Shown piece after piece: positions 1 through 5,533 of a DNA stretch of 5,533 bases. The position numbers and the translations under genes were made by a program. The notes below the pieces were generated by a model. The model was not told the origin of the DNA. It saw only the letters and a program-made list of their open reading frames with translations, and did no database searches. Location of the stretch: assembly GCA_013696265.1 (NCBI GenBank), contig JACCYX010000444.1, positions 1 through 5,533 of the forward strand, given 5' to 3'. Source of the DNA: Chloroflexia bacterium (GTDB lineage Bacteria; Chloroflexota; Chloroflexia; Thermomicrobiales; UBA6265). The stretch's first letter is position 1. Each line of letters begins with the position of its first letter.

Positions 1-2
1 CG

Positions 3-461
3 ATCCGGGAACGTGAGTTCAACGGTCAGGCGATCCCGACTGAGGCCGACGACAACACCGGCATCCTGATCGGGTTCAACGGCGGGCTGTTCGCGCTCGC
101 CTACGGCACCGCCGCCGGCAGCCTGACGCGGGGATTCGCGGGCACCTATTTCGGCACCAGCGGCAAGATCGAGGGCTACACGCTCAACGGCGAGCCGCTC
201 GACTACCCGGAAAAAGCGCTCGCCGACCAGGCGCCGGCCGGGGACGGGCCGCAGTGGACGCTCGAATACGTGACCGAATCCCACCGCGGCATCATGGAAC
301 AGCATGTCTTCAACGACATCATGAATCTCGTGGCCTGGATTCGCGAGGGTCGCCCGTCGCCGGTCACGGCCGAACACGCGCGGCACGTGATCGAGATCAT
401 CGAGTCAGCCTATTGCGCCGCCGAAACCGGCCAAACCCAGGCCCTGAAAACGACGTTCTAG
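3..461 (+). CDS. Gfo/Idh/MocA-family oxidoreductase, C-terminal part (5' end outside window)
   Basis: An open frame runs in from the left edge and ends at TAG 459-461, giving 152 visible residues without a start. The visible part looks like the C-terminal alpha/beta domain of Gfo/Idh/MocA dehydrogenases. A stretch reading GILIGFNGGLFALAYGTAAG is followed by FAGTYFGTSGKIEGYTLNGE, the 'glycine turn then G-x-x-G-x-I/L-E' sheet pattern of the family. It ends with a helix pair typical of the family C-terminus: HVFNDIMNLVAWIREGRPSP, then VTAEHARHVIEIIESAYCAA. Members use NAD(P) to oxidise or reduce sugars, inositols and similar polyols in the cytoplasm. The N-terminal Rossmann fold and the catalytic Lys/His region lie outside the window, so substrate and cofactor cannot be read. 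An internal GTG at 270 is not a credible start because the domain continues upstream of it. Third codon positions are strongly G/C. The gene converges on the small minus-strand genes, with 27 bp between stop codons. Family assignment is fairly secure; the specific activity is unknown. Confidence 0.85.
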   Translation: MREREFNGQAIPTEADDNTGILIGFNGGLFALAYGTAAGSLTRGFAGTYFGTSGKIEGYTLNGEPLDYPEKALADQAPAGDGPQWTLEYVTESHRGIMEQHVFNDIMNLVAWIREGRPSPVTAEHARHVIEIIESAYCAAETGQTQALKTTF

Positions 462-464
462 CGG

Positions 465-482
465 CGCCATGCGCGAATGGCG
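465..482. terminator. Small hairpin between convergent genes, possible weak terminator
   Basis: CGCCAT (465-470) and ATGGCG (477-482) are perfect inverted repeats around a 6-nt loop, starting 4 bp after the oxidoreductase stop. It lies in the 27-bp gap between two convergent stop codons, where a bidirectional terminator would be expected. No T-run follows on either strand, so an intrinsic terminator is not well supported. Confidence 0.25.
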
Positions 483-488
483 AACTTC

Positions 489-833
489 TCAAGCGGCGAC
501 CTTTCGCTCCGGGCGGTCGTCGTCAATGTTCCTGGCAACGCCCACCGGTGCGGGACGAGAGAACGTGCTTACGGCGTCATCGACTCGTGAGGTGTGGCCG
601 CGGTCTTCGCGGGCTTCGAGCCGGCGTTCGTTCCACCGCCACAGCCTCCCGATTGGTCCGTTCGTGACAATGTTACGGATTCCCATAGAGATCGGGTCAG
701 GTTGAAGCGCCGTCGATTCGTCGAACACGGCGTCAGGATCGCGATGGCGTCGAGGCCGGCCGTCGGGCGGGCGGCCCTCGAGGTGCTCCCGCGCGAGATC
801 GGTAATGGCGTAGGGTGGAGTGAGTGGAAGCAT
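489..833 (-). CDS. Small protein with N-terminal PPY-x-x-TDL motif, function unknown
   Basis: The ATG at 833-831 is preceded by GGAAAGGA (848-841) with a 7-nt spacer, a strong ribosome binding site that favours real translation. The frame runs 114 residues to TGA at 491-489. The N-terminus, PPYAITDLAREHLEG, resembles TPYSATDLLRAMR at the start of the gene directly upstream, whose stop is 27 bp away; the two probably form one transcript. Similar short N-termini occur on small uncharacterised proteins of Actinobacteria and Chloroflexota (from memory, not searched). The rest is charged and Arg/Asp-rich, with a basic aromatic patch GRLWRWNERRLEAR around residues 61-75. No signal peptide, transmembrane segment or enzyme motif is visible. 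By my count about 31% of codons end in A or T, clearly more than in the large neighbouring genes. The distal part may therefore be poorly conserved, frameshifted, or not the true protein. The start is well supported, the full length only moderately. I do not recognise a function. Confidence 0.5.
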   Translation of the reverse strand: MLPLTPPYAITDLAREHLEGRPPDGRPRRHRDPDAVFDESTALQPDPISMGIRNIVTNGPIGRLWRWNERRLEAREDRGHTSRVDDAVSTFSRPAPVGVARNIDDDRPERKVAA

Positions 834-840
834 GGAATGG

Positions 841-848
841 TCCTTTCC
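841..848 (-). promoter_or_regulatory. Ribosome binding site of the 489-833 gene
   Basis: GGAAAGGA on the minus strand lies 7 nt upstream of the ATG at 833. It sits in the 27-bp gap after the upstream small gene and fixes the start choice. The matching site of that gene has the same AAAGG core. Confidence 0.6.
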
Positions 849-860
849 GGGTAGGTGTCG

Positions 861-995
861 TCAGGCGCGGCGGAAGATGATGGCGATCCACCGCCAGGCC
901 CGCGATGGCGATTCCGCGGGTGCGGAAACGTCCTGGGGAAGGCCGTGGGTTTGGCGCATGGCTCGAAGGAGATCGGTCGCGGAATAGGGGGTCAT
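861..995 (-). CDS. 44-residue small protein with TPY-x-x-TDL motif, function unknown
   Basis: The frame could start at an ATG at 1046, but that codon has no ribosome binding site. The internal ATG at 995-993 follows AGAAAGG (1009-1003) with a 7-nt spacer, so I place the start there and read 44 residues to TGA at 863-861. The N-terminus TPYSATDLLRAMR is an amphipathic-helix-like segment that matches the start of the following gene. At DNA level the stretch from the Pro-Tyr codons through the Asp-Leu codons agrees at 16 of 21 positions. The C-terminus, SRAWRWIAIIFRRA, is hydrophobic and aromatic flanked by arginines, and could lie on a membrane surface or bind a partner. No cleavable signal peptide is seen. 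The gene lies 254 bp downstream of the large regulator on the same strand, with its own promoter-like region. It belongs to the sort of short uncharacterised protein found singly or in pairs in high-GC bacteria (from memory). I assign no function. Confidence 0.6.
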   Translation of the reverse strand: MTPYSATDLLRAMRQTHGLPQDVSAPAESPSRAWRWIAIIFRRA

Positions 996-1002
996 GAGCT
1001 TG

Positions 1003-1009
1003 CCTTTCT
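1003..1009 (-). promoter_or_regulatory. Ribosome binding site that decides the 995 start
   Basis: AGAAAGG on the minus strand stands 7 nt before the ATG at 995. The alternative in-frame ATG at 1046 has only TCTGGGTAC in front of it, which argues for the shorter 44-residue product. Confidence 0.6.
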
Positions 1010-1063
1010 GGGCGGGGACATCGGGGAGATGTCTCGAATCGGTCATGTACCCAGATTAGGCGC

Positions 1064-1079
1064 GTGGCGGGATCGCCAC
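1064..1079. repeat. Inverted repeat (6-bp stem, 4-nt loop) in the leader of the small genes
   Basis: GTGGCG (1064-1069) and CGCCAC (1074-1079) are perfect complements around GGAT. The site lies between the 11-bp-phased repeats and the first small gene, near the expected transcript 5' end if the promoter proposed at 1089-1120 is right. It could be an mRNA-stabilising 5' hairpin or a protein-binding operator. With only 6 bp in GC-rich DNA, chance is also possible. Confidence 0.35.
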
Positions 1080-1088
1080 ATCTTCCGA

Positions 1089-1120
1089 ACGATGGATTCC
1101 CGGTTTAGTTGAGGTTTAGT
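1089..1120 (-). promoter_or_regulatory. Candidate activator-dependent promoter with two 8-bp repeats phased 11 bp
   Basis: On the minus strand ACTAAACC occurs at 1120-1113 and again at 1109-1102, so the units start exactly 11 bp apart, about one helical turn. Eight base pairs further down is CATCGT (1094-1089), a weak match to the -10 TANNNT pattern, about 100 bp upstream of the first small gene. Direct repeats with 11-bp periodicity ending about 8 bp before a -10 are the known layout of SARP/BTAD-type (winged-helix) activator sites. The repeat sequence itself is not one I recognise. The repeats are seen; promoter function and regulator type are inferred. They point toward the small genes, not the LuxR-type gene. 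Confidence 0.45.
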
Positions 1121-1249
1121 GGCGCGATGCGGCACAGTTGACACCCTACACGGGCGGAGACAAGCATCGCTTCGCTGCCGCGGCCGTACATGACGGTGGG
1201 ACATAAATCAATGTGCGAAGAACTGTGATGGAGTGGGGAAGGTTGCCGG
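1121..1249. other. Intergenic stretch after the regulator gene, no clear feature
   Basis: This is the DNA between the regulator's stop codon and the phased repeats. I see no stem plus T-run that would make an intrinsic terminator for the regulator. A plus-strand TTGACA at 1138-1143 has no convincing -10 and no gene to serve. Two short palindromic bits (GCCGCGGC at 1177-1184, and ACAT/ATGT around AAATCA near 1201-1214) are within what chance gives. Confidence 0.4.
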
Positions 1250-3931
1250 CTATCCCAGCAGACGCAGCTCGCGGGCGTTGGCGACCGCTTCGGTACGGTT
1301 GCGGGCCATCAGCTTGCCGAAGAGCTGGTGCAGGTGGGCCTTCACCGTGCCTTCGGCGATGTAGAGGCGGCCCGCGATCTCGCGGTTCGAGCGGCCGTCA
1401 GCAAGGAGCCGCAGGATTTCGACCTGGCGGGCGGTGAGCGGCTCAGCCAGCGGCGAGGCCGTTTGTCCTGGGGCCGAATCGGTTGGAAACCGGTTGAGCA
1501 GGTCCATAACGTAGTGCCGGGTGGGGTCGTCGAGGGCGGCACGGTCGCGGGCGAGGTCGCGCAACAGCCCTTGCATCTCGCGCCCTTCGTTGAGGAACAC
1601 GCGAACGAAGCCCTCGTGGCGGGCGTAGGCCAGGGCCCGTCCCAGCGAGTGCCGCGCCAGATCGGGATTGCCGTTCCGATGCGCGGCGATCGCCGCGATC
1701 GTGAGTAACTCGATGGCCCGGCCGAAACGCCCGCCACGCTCGGCGTCCTCGATCAGGCGGTCGGCCAGCCCGAATGTCGCTGGGGAAGGATCCGTCATCG
1801 CGCATATGCGGGCGAAGATGACCTGTTCGTATTCGCCCCGCGCCGGCTCGGCGGCGTCATCCGTACTGAAACCGCTCGACTCGGCCCAGCGTCGCGCCTC
1901 CACCGCGTTGCCCTGGATCAGGGCCATCCAGGCGACCCGCGCGCCGCGGATCGCGGAGGGGAAGATTTCCTCGGCGCGGCGCATTTTCTCCCGCGCTTCC
2001 GCGGGCCGGCCCTCGGCCAGGAGCAGCGTTCCCATCGCGATGTAGGCGTTGTGCAGGATCTTGGCGTCGCCCACAATCTGGACGATGGACATTGCCCGTT
2101 CGAGGAGCGGGCGGGCCGCGGCGAGGTCGTTGCGCTCGACCAGGATTTCCGCCTTGCTCATGAGCAGGGCCGGCAGCATGCTGCCGGGATCGGCCAATTC
2201 CTCCCGGACGCGATCGAGGTCTTCGTCGACGATCGCCTCGGCTTCGTTGAGCCGGCCCTGCGACATCCTGGTCAACGCCAGGTAGCGCACCCCCCAGCGC
2301 GCGGCCTGGACGTTGCCGTGCAGGCGTCCGAGCCGGGCCGCGTCGCCGAAGGCGGTAGCGGCGGTTTCGGTATTCCCCAGGGCGCGCTCGGCAAAGCCGA
2401 TGCTGAGCACCACGTCGCCGTGGATTTTTCCGTGACGCAGAGGATCGAGCAGGCCAAGCGCCTCCCGGCCGTGCTGGACCGTCGCTTCGTGATCGCCCCG
2501 GTAGGCGGCGATCCGGGCGCGCACAGCGGCCAGTTGCGCGTCGCGTTCCTGGGCCGAGGCGGCTGGGGCGGATGCGAAGAGGTCGCGGACCCGGAGCATC
2601 AGGCGTTCGGCGTGGTCGATCCGGCCCACCGTGGTCAGGGCCCAGGCATGGACGCGCAGGAGGGTGGGGCGCGCCACGAGCAGGTCGTCCGGGAAGCGAT
2701 CGATCCAACCGGCCAGCAGGTTGGTTTCCCCGCAGGCGAACATCAGGGTGTCGGCGTGGGTGTCGATCAGCGCGGCGGCCCGCGCCAGGTCGTGCGCCGA
2801 CAGCGCGTGCTCCACCGCCTCGCGGATCAGGCCGTGCCGTTCGTACCATTCGGATGCCCGCGTGTGCAGCCCCGCCCGCCTGGCGTCCGGCAGCCGGGCG
2901 AAATCGGCTAGCAGCAGGTCCCGGAACAAGCCGTGGTAGCGATACCAGGCGCGTTCGTCATCGAGCGGAAAGACGAAGAGATCGGCGCCCGTCGTTTGGG
3001 TGAGCAGTTCATGGGCGTTCGCACAACCGGTGACGGCGGCGCACAGCAACTCGGAGAACGTCGGCAGGATCGATGTTTCCACCAGGAGCAGGCGCAGGGC
3101 CGGATCGAGCCAGCTCAGCACTTCTTCACAGAAGTAGTCGGCGATGTCGCGCTGCGTTCCGTGCAGCCGCTCGATCGCGGCGCGGGAATCACGCTGGTTG
3201 GCGAGCGACACGCCGGCGAGCCGCAAGCCAGCGATCCAGCCTTCCGTTCGTTCCACGAGCATGGCCACATCGTCGGGATCGAGGGGCGCGCCCGCCAAGT
3301 CGCCAAGCATGCTCGTCGCCTCGGGAACGGTGAAGGCGAGGTCGGCCGCGCGGAGCACCGTGACGGCGCCGGCCGAGCGCAGCCGGGCCAGCGGGATCCG
3401 GAGTTCGCCACGACCCGCGGCCACCAGGTGGATCGATGGCGGCAAGTGCTCCAGAACACGGCTAAAGAAACGCAGGATGTCTGGATCGGTCAGCACCTGG
3501 ACGTCGTCGAAGACGATCGCGGTCGATTCGGGGAAATGCTCAAGCCGGGCCACCAGCACCGCGTCGATCTCATCCAGGATCGCCGGGGTGGGCCACCGGA
3601 GCATGGTCGACACGTCATCCAGCTGGAGCGGATGGATGTGGTCGAGGGCCGCGATCAGCGCGCGCGGAAAGCGGGTGGGTGTGTTGTCGCCCTGGTCCAG
3701 CGATACCCACGCCACGTTCATCGACGAGCCGACGGCCCACTCGGCAAGCAGGCTCGTTTTTCCCCACCCGGCGGGCGCCGCGAGCACGGTGAGCTTGCCC
3801 CATGCGGCCCGCTCGATCCGGGCGACGAGGTGCGGCCGGGCCACGCCGCGGGCCGGGGGAACGGTGATCTTCGACGGGTGAATCAGGTCAACCGGCCACG
3901 CGAAGGGACCGGCAAGGTTCTCGATTGCCAT
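1250..3931 (-). CDS. LuxR-family transcriptional regulator with MalT-like ATPase module
   Basis: A complete 893-residue protein, the usual size of large ATP-binding LuxR (LAL/MalT-type) regulators. It opens with an HPSKITVPPARGVARPHLV segment (about 18-36). A Walker A, APAGWGKT (52-59), has Ala for the first Gly as is usual in MalT relatives; Walker B is TAIVFDDVQVL (137-147). Family-typical landmarks follow: a sensor-like GRGELRIPLARLR (173-185), EGWIAGLRLAG (230-240), RYHGLFRDLL (331-340) and ASEWYERHGLIREAVEHAL (359-377). From about 380 to 800 it is helical and alanine/arginine-rich, consistent with TPR-like repeats that sense a ligand or partner. The C-terminal 63 residues (831-893) form a LuxR helix-turn-helix: PLTARQVEILRLLADGRSNR, then GTVKAHLHQLFGKL. 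The protein should be an ATP- and inducer-dependent cytoplasmic activator. An in-frame TAA lies 9-11 bp upstream of the ATG, so no earlier start is possible; no good Shine-Dalgarno is present. It is divergent from the ABC operon and upstream of the small genes. Target and inducer cannot be read. Confidence 0.93.
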   Translation of the reverse strand: MAIENLAGPFAWPVDLIHPSKITVPPARGVARPHLVARIERAAWGKLTVLAAPAGWGKTSLLAEWAVGSSMNVAWVSLDQGDNTPTRFPRALIAALDHIHPLQLDDVSTMLRWPTPAILDEIDAVLVARLEHFPESTAIVFDDVQVLTDPDILRFFSRVLEHLPPSIHLVAAGRGELRIPLARLRSAGAVTVLRAADLAFTVPEATSMLGDLAGAPLDPDDVAMLVERTEGWIAGLRLAGVSLANQRDSRAAIERLHGTQRDIADYFCEEVLSWLDPALRLLLVETSILPTFSELLCAAVTGCANAHELLTQTTGADLFVFPLDDERAWYRYHGLFRDLLLADFARLPDARRAGLHTRASEWYERHGLIREAVEHALSAHDLARAAALIDTHADTLMFACGETNLLAGWIDRFPDDLLVARPTLLRVHAWALTTVGRIDHAERLMLRVRDLFASAPAASAQERDAQLAAVRARIAAYRGDHEATVQHGREALGLLDPLRHGKIHGDVVLSIGFAERALGNTETAATAFGDAARLGRLHGNVQAARWGVRYLALTRMSQGRLNEAEAIVDEDLDRVREELADPGSMLPALLMSKAEILVERNDLAAARPLLERAMSIVQIVGDAKILHNAYIAMGTLLLAEGRPAEAREKMRRAEEIFPSAIRGARVAWMALIQGNAVEARRWAESSGFSTDDAAEPARGEYEQVIFARICAMTDPSPATFGLADRLIEDAERGGRFGRAIELLTIAAIAAHRNGNPDLARHSLGRALAYARHEGFVRVFLNEGREMQGLLRDLARDRAALDDPTRHYVMDLLNRFPTDSAPGQTASPLAEPLTARQVEILRLLADGRSNREIAGRLYIAEGTVKAHLHQLFGKLMARNRTEAVANARELRLLG

Positions 3932-3937
3932 CGTTCC

Positions 3938-3966
3938 ATCTTACATCCCTCCGAACACTCCCCCAA
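3938..3966 (-). promoter_or_regulatory. Candidate promoter for the LuxR-type gene giving a leaderless mRNA
   Basis: On the minus strand TTGGGG (3966-3961) and TAAGAT (3943-3938) are separated by 17 bp. TAAGAT matches the -10 consensus at 4 of 6 positions and TTGGGG the -35 at 3 of 6. The -10 ends 6 bp before the A of the start codon at 3931, so transcription would begin at or next to the ATG. That agrees with the absence of a proper Shine-Dalgarno; only a weak GGA is near. Leaderless genes with TANNNT at this distance are common in high-GC bacteria. Inferred from position and weak consensus only. Confidence 0.4.
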
Positions 3967-4000
3967 CGTCAAGTCGAGTATGCGTCTACGTCATGTCGAG
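3967..4000. repeat. Two 12-bp direct repeats 22 bp apart upstream of the LuxR-type gene
   Basis: CGTCAAGTCGAG (3967-3978) and CGTCATGTCGAG (3989-4000) match at 11 of 12 positions and begin 22 bp apart, two helical turns. If the regulator's transcript starts at 3931, their centres fall at about -41.5 and -63.5, classic activator positions. They could be binding sites for the regulator itself or another factor. Alternatively the first copy is a decayed piece of the dispersed repeat that includes the second. Confidence 0.4.
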
Positions 4001-4017
4001 CGCAGTCGAAACGTCTC
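3990..4017. repeat. Dispersed-type repeat unit next to the large inverted repeat
   Basis: The segment GTCATGTCGAGCGCAGTCGA (3990-4009) followed by AACGTCTC (4010-4017) resembles an intergenic repeat I associate from memory with many GC-rich and environmental genomes. A related CGCAATCGAATCTC occurs at 4121-4134, on the other side of the 28-bp inverted repeat, similar to CGCAGTCGAAACGTCTC at 4001-4017. The inverted repeat may therefore sit inside a larger composite element. Only one full copy lies in this window, so the repeat nature rests on recognition. Confidence 0.45.
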
Positions 4018-4032
4018 TTCGCCGCCGCATTC

Positions 4033-4108
4033 TTGTCATTCCGAGGAACGAGGAATCTTTGAACCGACGGTCCGGAACCAAAAGATTCCTCGTTCCTCGG
4101 AATGACAA
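4033..4108. repeat. Perfect 28-bp inverted repeat around a 20-nt loop (REP/MITE-like element)
   Basis: The left arm (4033-4060) starts TTGTCATTCCGAGG and the right arm (4081-4108) ends CCTCGGAATGACAA. The 28-bp arms are exact complements, separated by a 20-nt spacer that contains TCCGGA. Pairing stops at both ends (C4032 against A4109; G4061 against A4080). It is markedly more AT-rich than its surroundings. The arm resembles a dispersed 'CATTCCGAG...GAGGAATC' repeat whose translations appear as spurious 'VIPRNEES' or 'CHSEERGIF' peptides. No transposase is nearby and I see no clear target-site duplication. It is unlikely to be a terminator, because both flanking genes point away from it. It could affect mRNA or DNA structure if transcribed with the ABC operon. 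Confidence 0.85.
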
Positions 4109-4188
4109 ATATCCCGCGGCCGCAATCGAATCTCCACATCTCCGCAAGGGAAGCGCAAGACCCATTCGCTATCGTCGAGGGCGTACCG

Positions 4189-4217
4189 GTGAGATGGGAC
4201 GTTCGAGAAGGGATATT
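4189..4217 (+). promoter_or_regulatory. Weak candidate promoter for the ABC transporter operon
   Basis: GTGAGA (4189-4194) and GATATT (4212-4217) are 17 bp apart, each matching the -35 or -10 consensus at 4 of 6 positions, and lie about 45 bp before the ATPase ATG. The -10 lies between TCGAG (4203-4207) and CTCGA (4221-4225), a 5-bp inverted repeat that could be an operator. A second -10-like TATCGT at 4170-4175 has no -35. The stretch 4109-4262 shows nothing else I can support. Confidence 0.22.
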
Positions 4218-4249
4218 CCGCTCGACCATCCGCCACGCGCACCGATCGG

Positions 4250-4257
4250 CGAGGAGA
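4250..4257 (+). promoter_or_regulatory. Ribosome binding site of the ABC ATPase gene
   Basis: The purine-rich run GCGAGGAGAG just before CCCC-ATG contains AGGAG within about 6-9 nt of the ATG at 4263. It supports this start over the upstream in-frame ATG at 3993. Confidence 0.6.
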
Positions 4258-4262
4258 GCCCC

Positions 4263-5047
<785 letters not shown>

Positions 5048-5051
<4 letters not shown>

Positions 5052-5533
5052 CCACGGCCACATTCCGGCAACTGCTGGCGCGGCGGGCGCGGCTGATCGG
5101 CGTTGGTCTCGCGCTCCTGATCGGGGTCGGCTTCACGACCATGACGATGCTCTTCGGCGAGGTGATCGAAGCGGGATTCCGCAATTCCGTAGGAACGGAG
5201 TATCGCGCGATCGACTTCGTGTTGGAGGCGAACAGCGAGTCGTTCACCGGGGAAACGATCGCCGCCATCGAAGCAACGGACGGCGTGACCGATGTGCTGG
5301 TGGGATCGCCGCTCTGGATCGAGGCCCAGGCGGGTAGTCGAGTCACGTCCATCGTTGCCGTTGACGTTCCCGATCCTGGCGGGTTACGCGACGGGCTCGT
5401 GCTTGCCGCTGGCCGGCTGCCGGAATCCAGCGGGGAAATCACGCTCCTGCGATCGGCGGCGCGGGAACTGCGCGTGGACGTGGGGGACACCGTTTCGCTG
5501 GCGGGCCCATACGACGAAGACACGGGGGAAGCG
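5048..5533 (+). CDS. FtsX/MacB-type ABC transporter permease, N-terminal part (3' end outside window)
   Basis: The ATG at 5048 overlaps the ATPase stop as ATGA, and 162 codons are visible up to the window edge. A basic N-terminus (RQLLARRARL) is followed by one hydrophobic segment, about residues 16-36 (IGVGLALLIGVGFTTMTMLF), the first transmembrane helix. An extracytoplasmic region follows, with DFVLEANSESFTGETIAAIE, then TDGVTDVLVGSPLWIEAQAG and LAAGRLPESSGEITLLRSAA. That last stretch, with 'GR-LP-x-x-x-GEI-x-L' and then VDVGDTVSL, is the usual MacB_PCD-type signature in which a gain-of-function-like 'GRLP...GEI.L...A..L.V.VGD.V' occurs. Relatives in Actinobacteria and Chloroflexota are about 800 residues with two FtsX domains; those domains are outside the window, so architecture cannot be confirmed. 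It pairs with the upstream ATPase in one membrane complex. Substrate unknown; lipoprotein release, peptide or drug efflux, or envelope signalling are all possible. Confidence 0.88.

Noticed and set aside
254..854. Overlapping plus-strand frames across the oxidoreductase end and the small genes
   Set aside because: They lack ribosome binding sites and family motifs, and overlap better-supported frames. Their residues are low-complexity Arg/Pro/Ser-rich.
996..1046. ATG at 1046 as an alternative start giving a 61-residue version of the first small protein
   Set aside because: No Shine-Dalgarno in front of it, and the added 17 residues do not resemble the partner protein, whereas the ATG at 995 has a good site and starts right before the shared motif.
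1138..1143. Plus-strand TTGACA as a promoter for antisense transcription
   Set aside because: No acceptable -10 at 16-18 bp and no supported plus-strand gene downstream.
3942..3948. Start-stop ATG-TAA mini-ORF after GGAGGG just upstream of the regulator gene
   Set aside because: It looks like an upstream control ORF, but such a short pattern arises easily by chance, and a leaderless transcript would not include it.
2933..4105. Long plus-strand open frames opposite the regulator gene (up to 390 codons)
   Set aside because: They lie antisense to a gene with clear domains. Their composition is the Arg/Gly/Ala/Pro-rich kind expected from high-GC shadow frames, one runs through the inverted repeat, and none has a recognisable motif.
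4033..4108. The inverted repeat as a CRISPR unit or riboswitch
   Set aside because: There is a single pair of arms with no spaced array, and no riboswitch consensus is recognisable.
3993..4262. In-frame N-terminal extension of the ABC ATPase from 3993
   Set aside because: It would translate the repeat DNA, adding about 90 residues unknown in the family. The ATG at 4263 has its own AGGAG site.

Overview
The window is GC-rich DNA (strongly G/C-biased third codon positions in the main genes). It carries the end of one gene, two very small genes, one large regulator gene and the start of an ABC transporter operon. No rRNA, tRNA, CRISPR array or transposase is visible. The organism is probably a high-GC bacterium of the Chloroflexota (Thermomicrobia-like). 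This is inferred from the large LuxR/MalT-type ATPase regulator, the short proteins starting with a Tyr-x-x-Thr-Asp-Leu motif, and a dispersed-type repeat whose translation reads like the 'VIPRNEES' strings of many database hypothetical proteins. An actinobacterium is the main alternative.

Layout: (1) 3-461, plus strand: C-terminal part of a Gfo/Idh/MocA-type oxidoreductase. (2) 489-995, minus strand: two tandem small genes (44 and up to 114 residues) that converge on the oxidoreductase. Both have good Shine-Dalgarno sequences at 7-8 nt and share an N-terminal motif. Upstream lies a promoter-like region with a 6-bp hairpin (1064-1079) and two 8-bp direct repeats exactly 11 bp apart (1102-1120). 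(3) 1250-3931, minus strand: a complete 893-residue LuxR-family regulator with an N-terminal MalT-like ATPase module, a helical-repeat middle and a C-terminal LuxR helix-turn-helix. (4) 3932-4262: divergent intergenic region with a possible leaderless promoter for the regulator, two 12-bp direct repeats 22 bp apart just upstream of it, and a perfect 28-bp inverted repeat around a 20-nt loop. (5) 4263-5051 and 5048-5533, plus strand: ABC transporter ATPase and the N-terminal part of its FtsX/MacB-type permease, overlapping by ATGA.

The ATPase and permease clearly form one MacB/LolD-like export or lipoprotein-handling system. The regulator is divergent from this operon and lies upstream of the small genes on the same strand, so either could be its target, but nothing in the sequence proves it. 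The least explained part is the pair of small genes with their 11-bp-phased repeat promoter. The paired motif-bearing peptides and their probable dedicated regulation are the best candidates here for an undescribed system.
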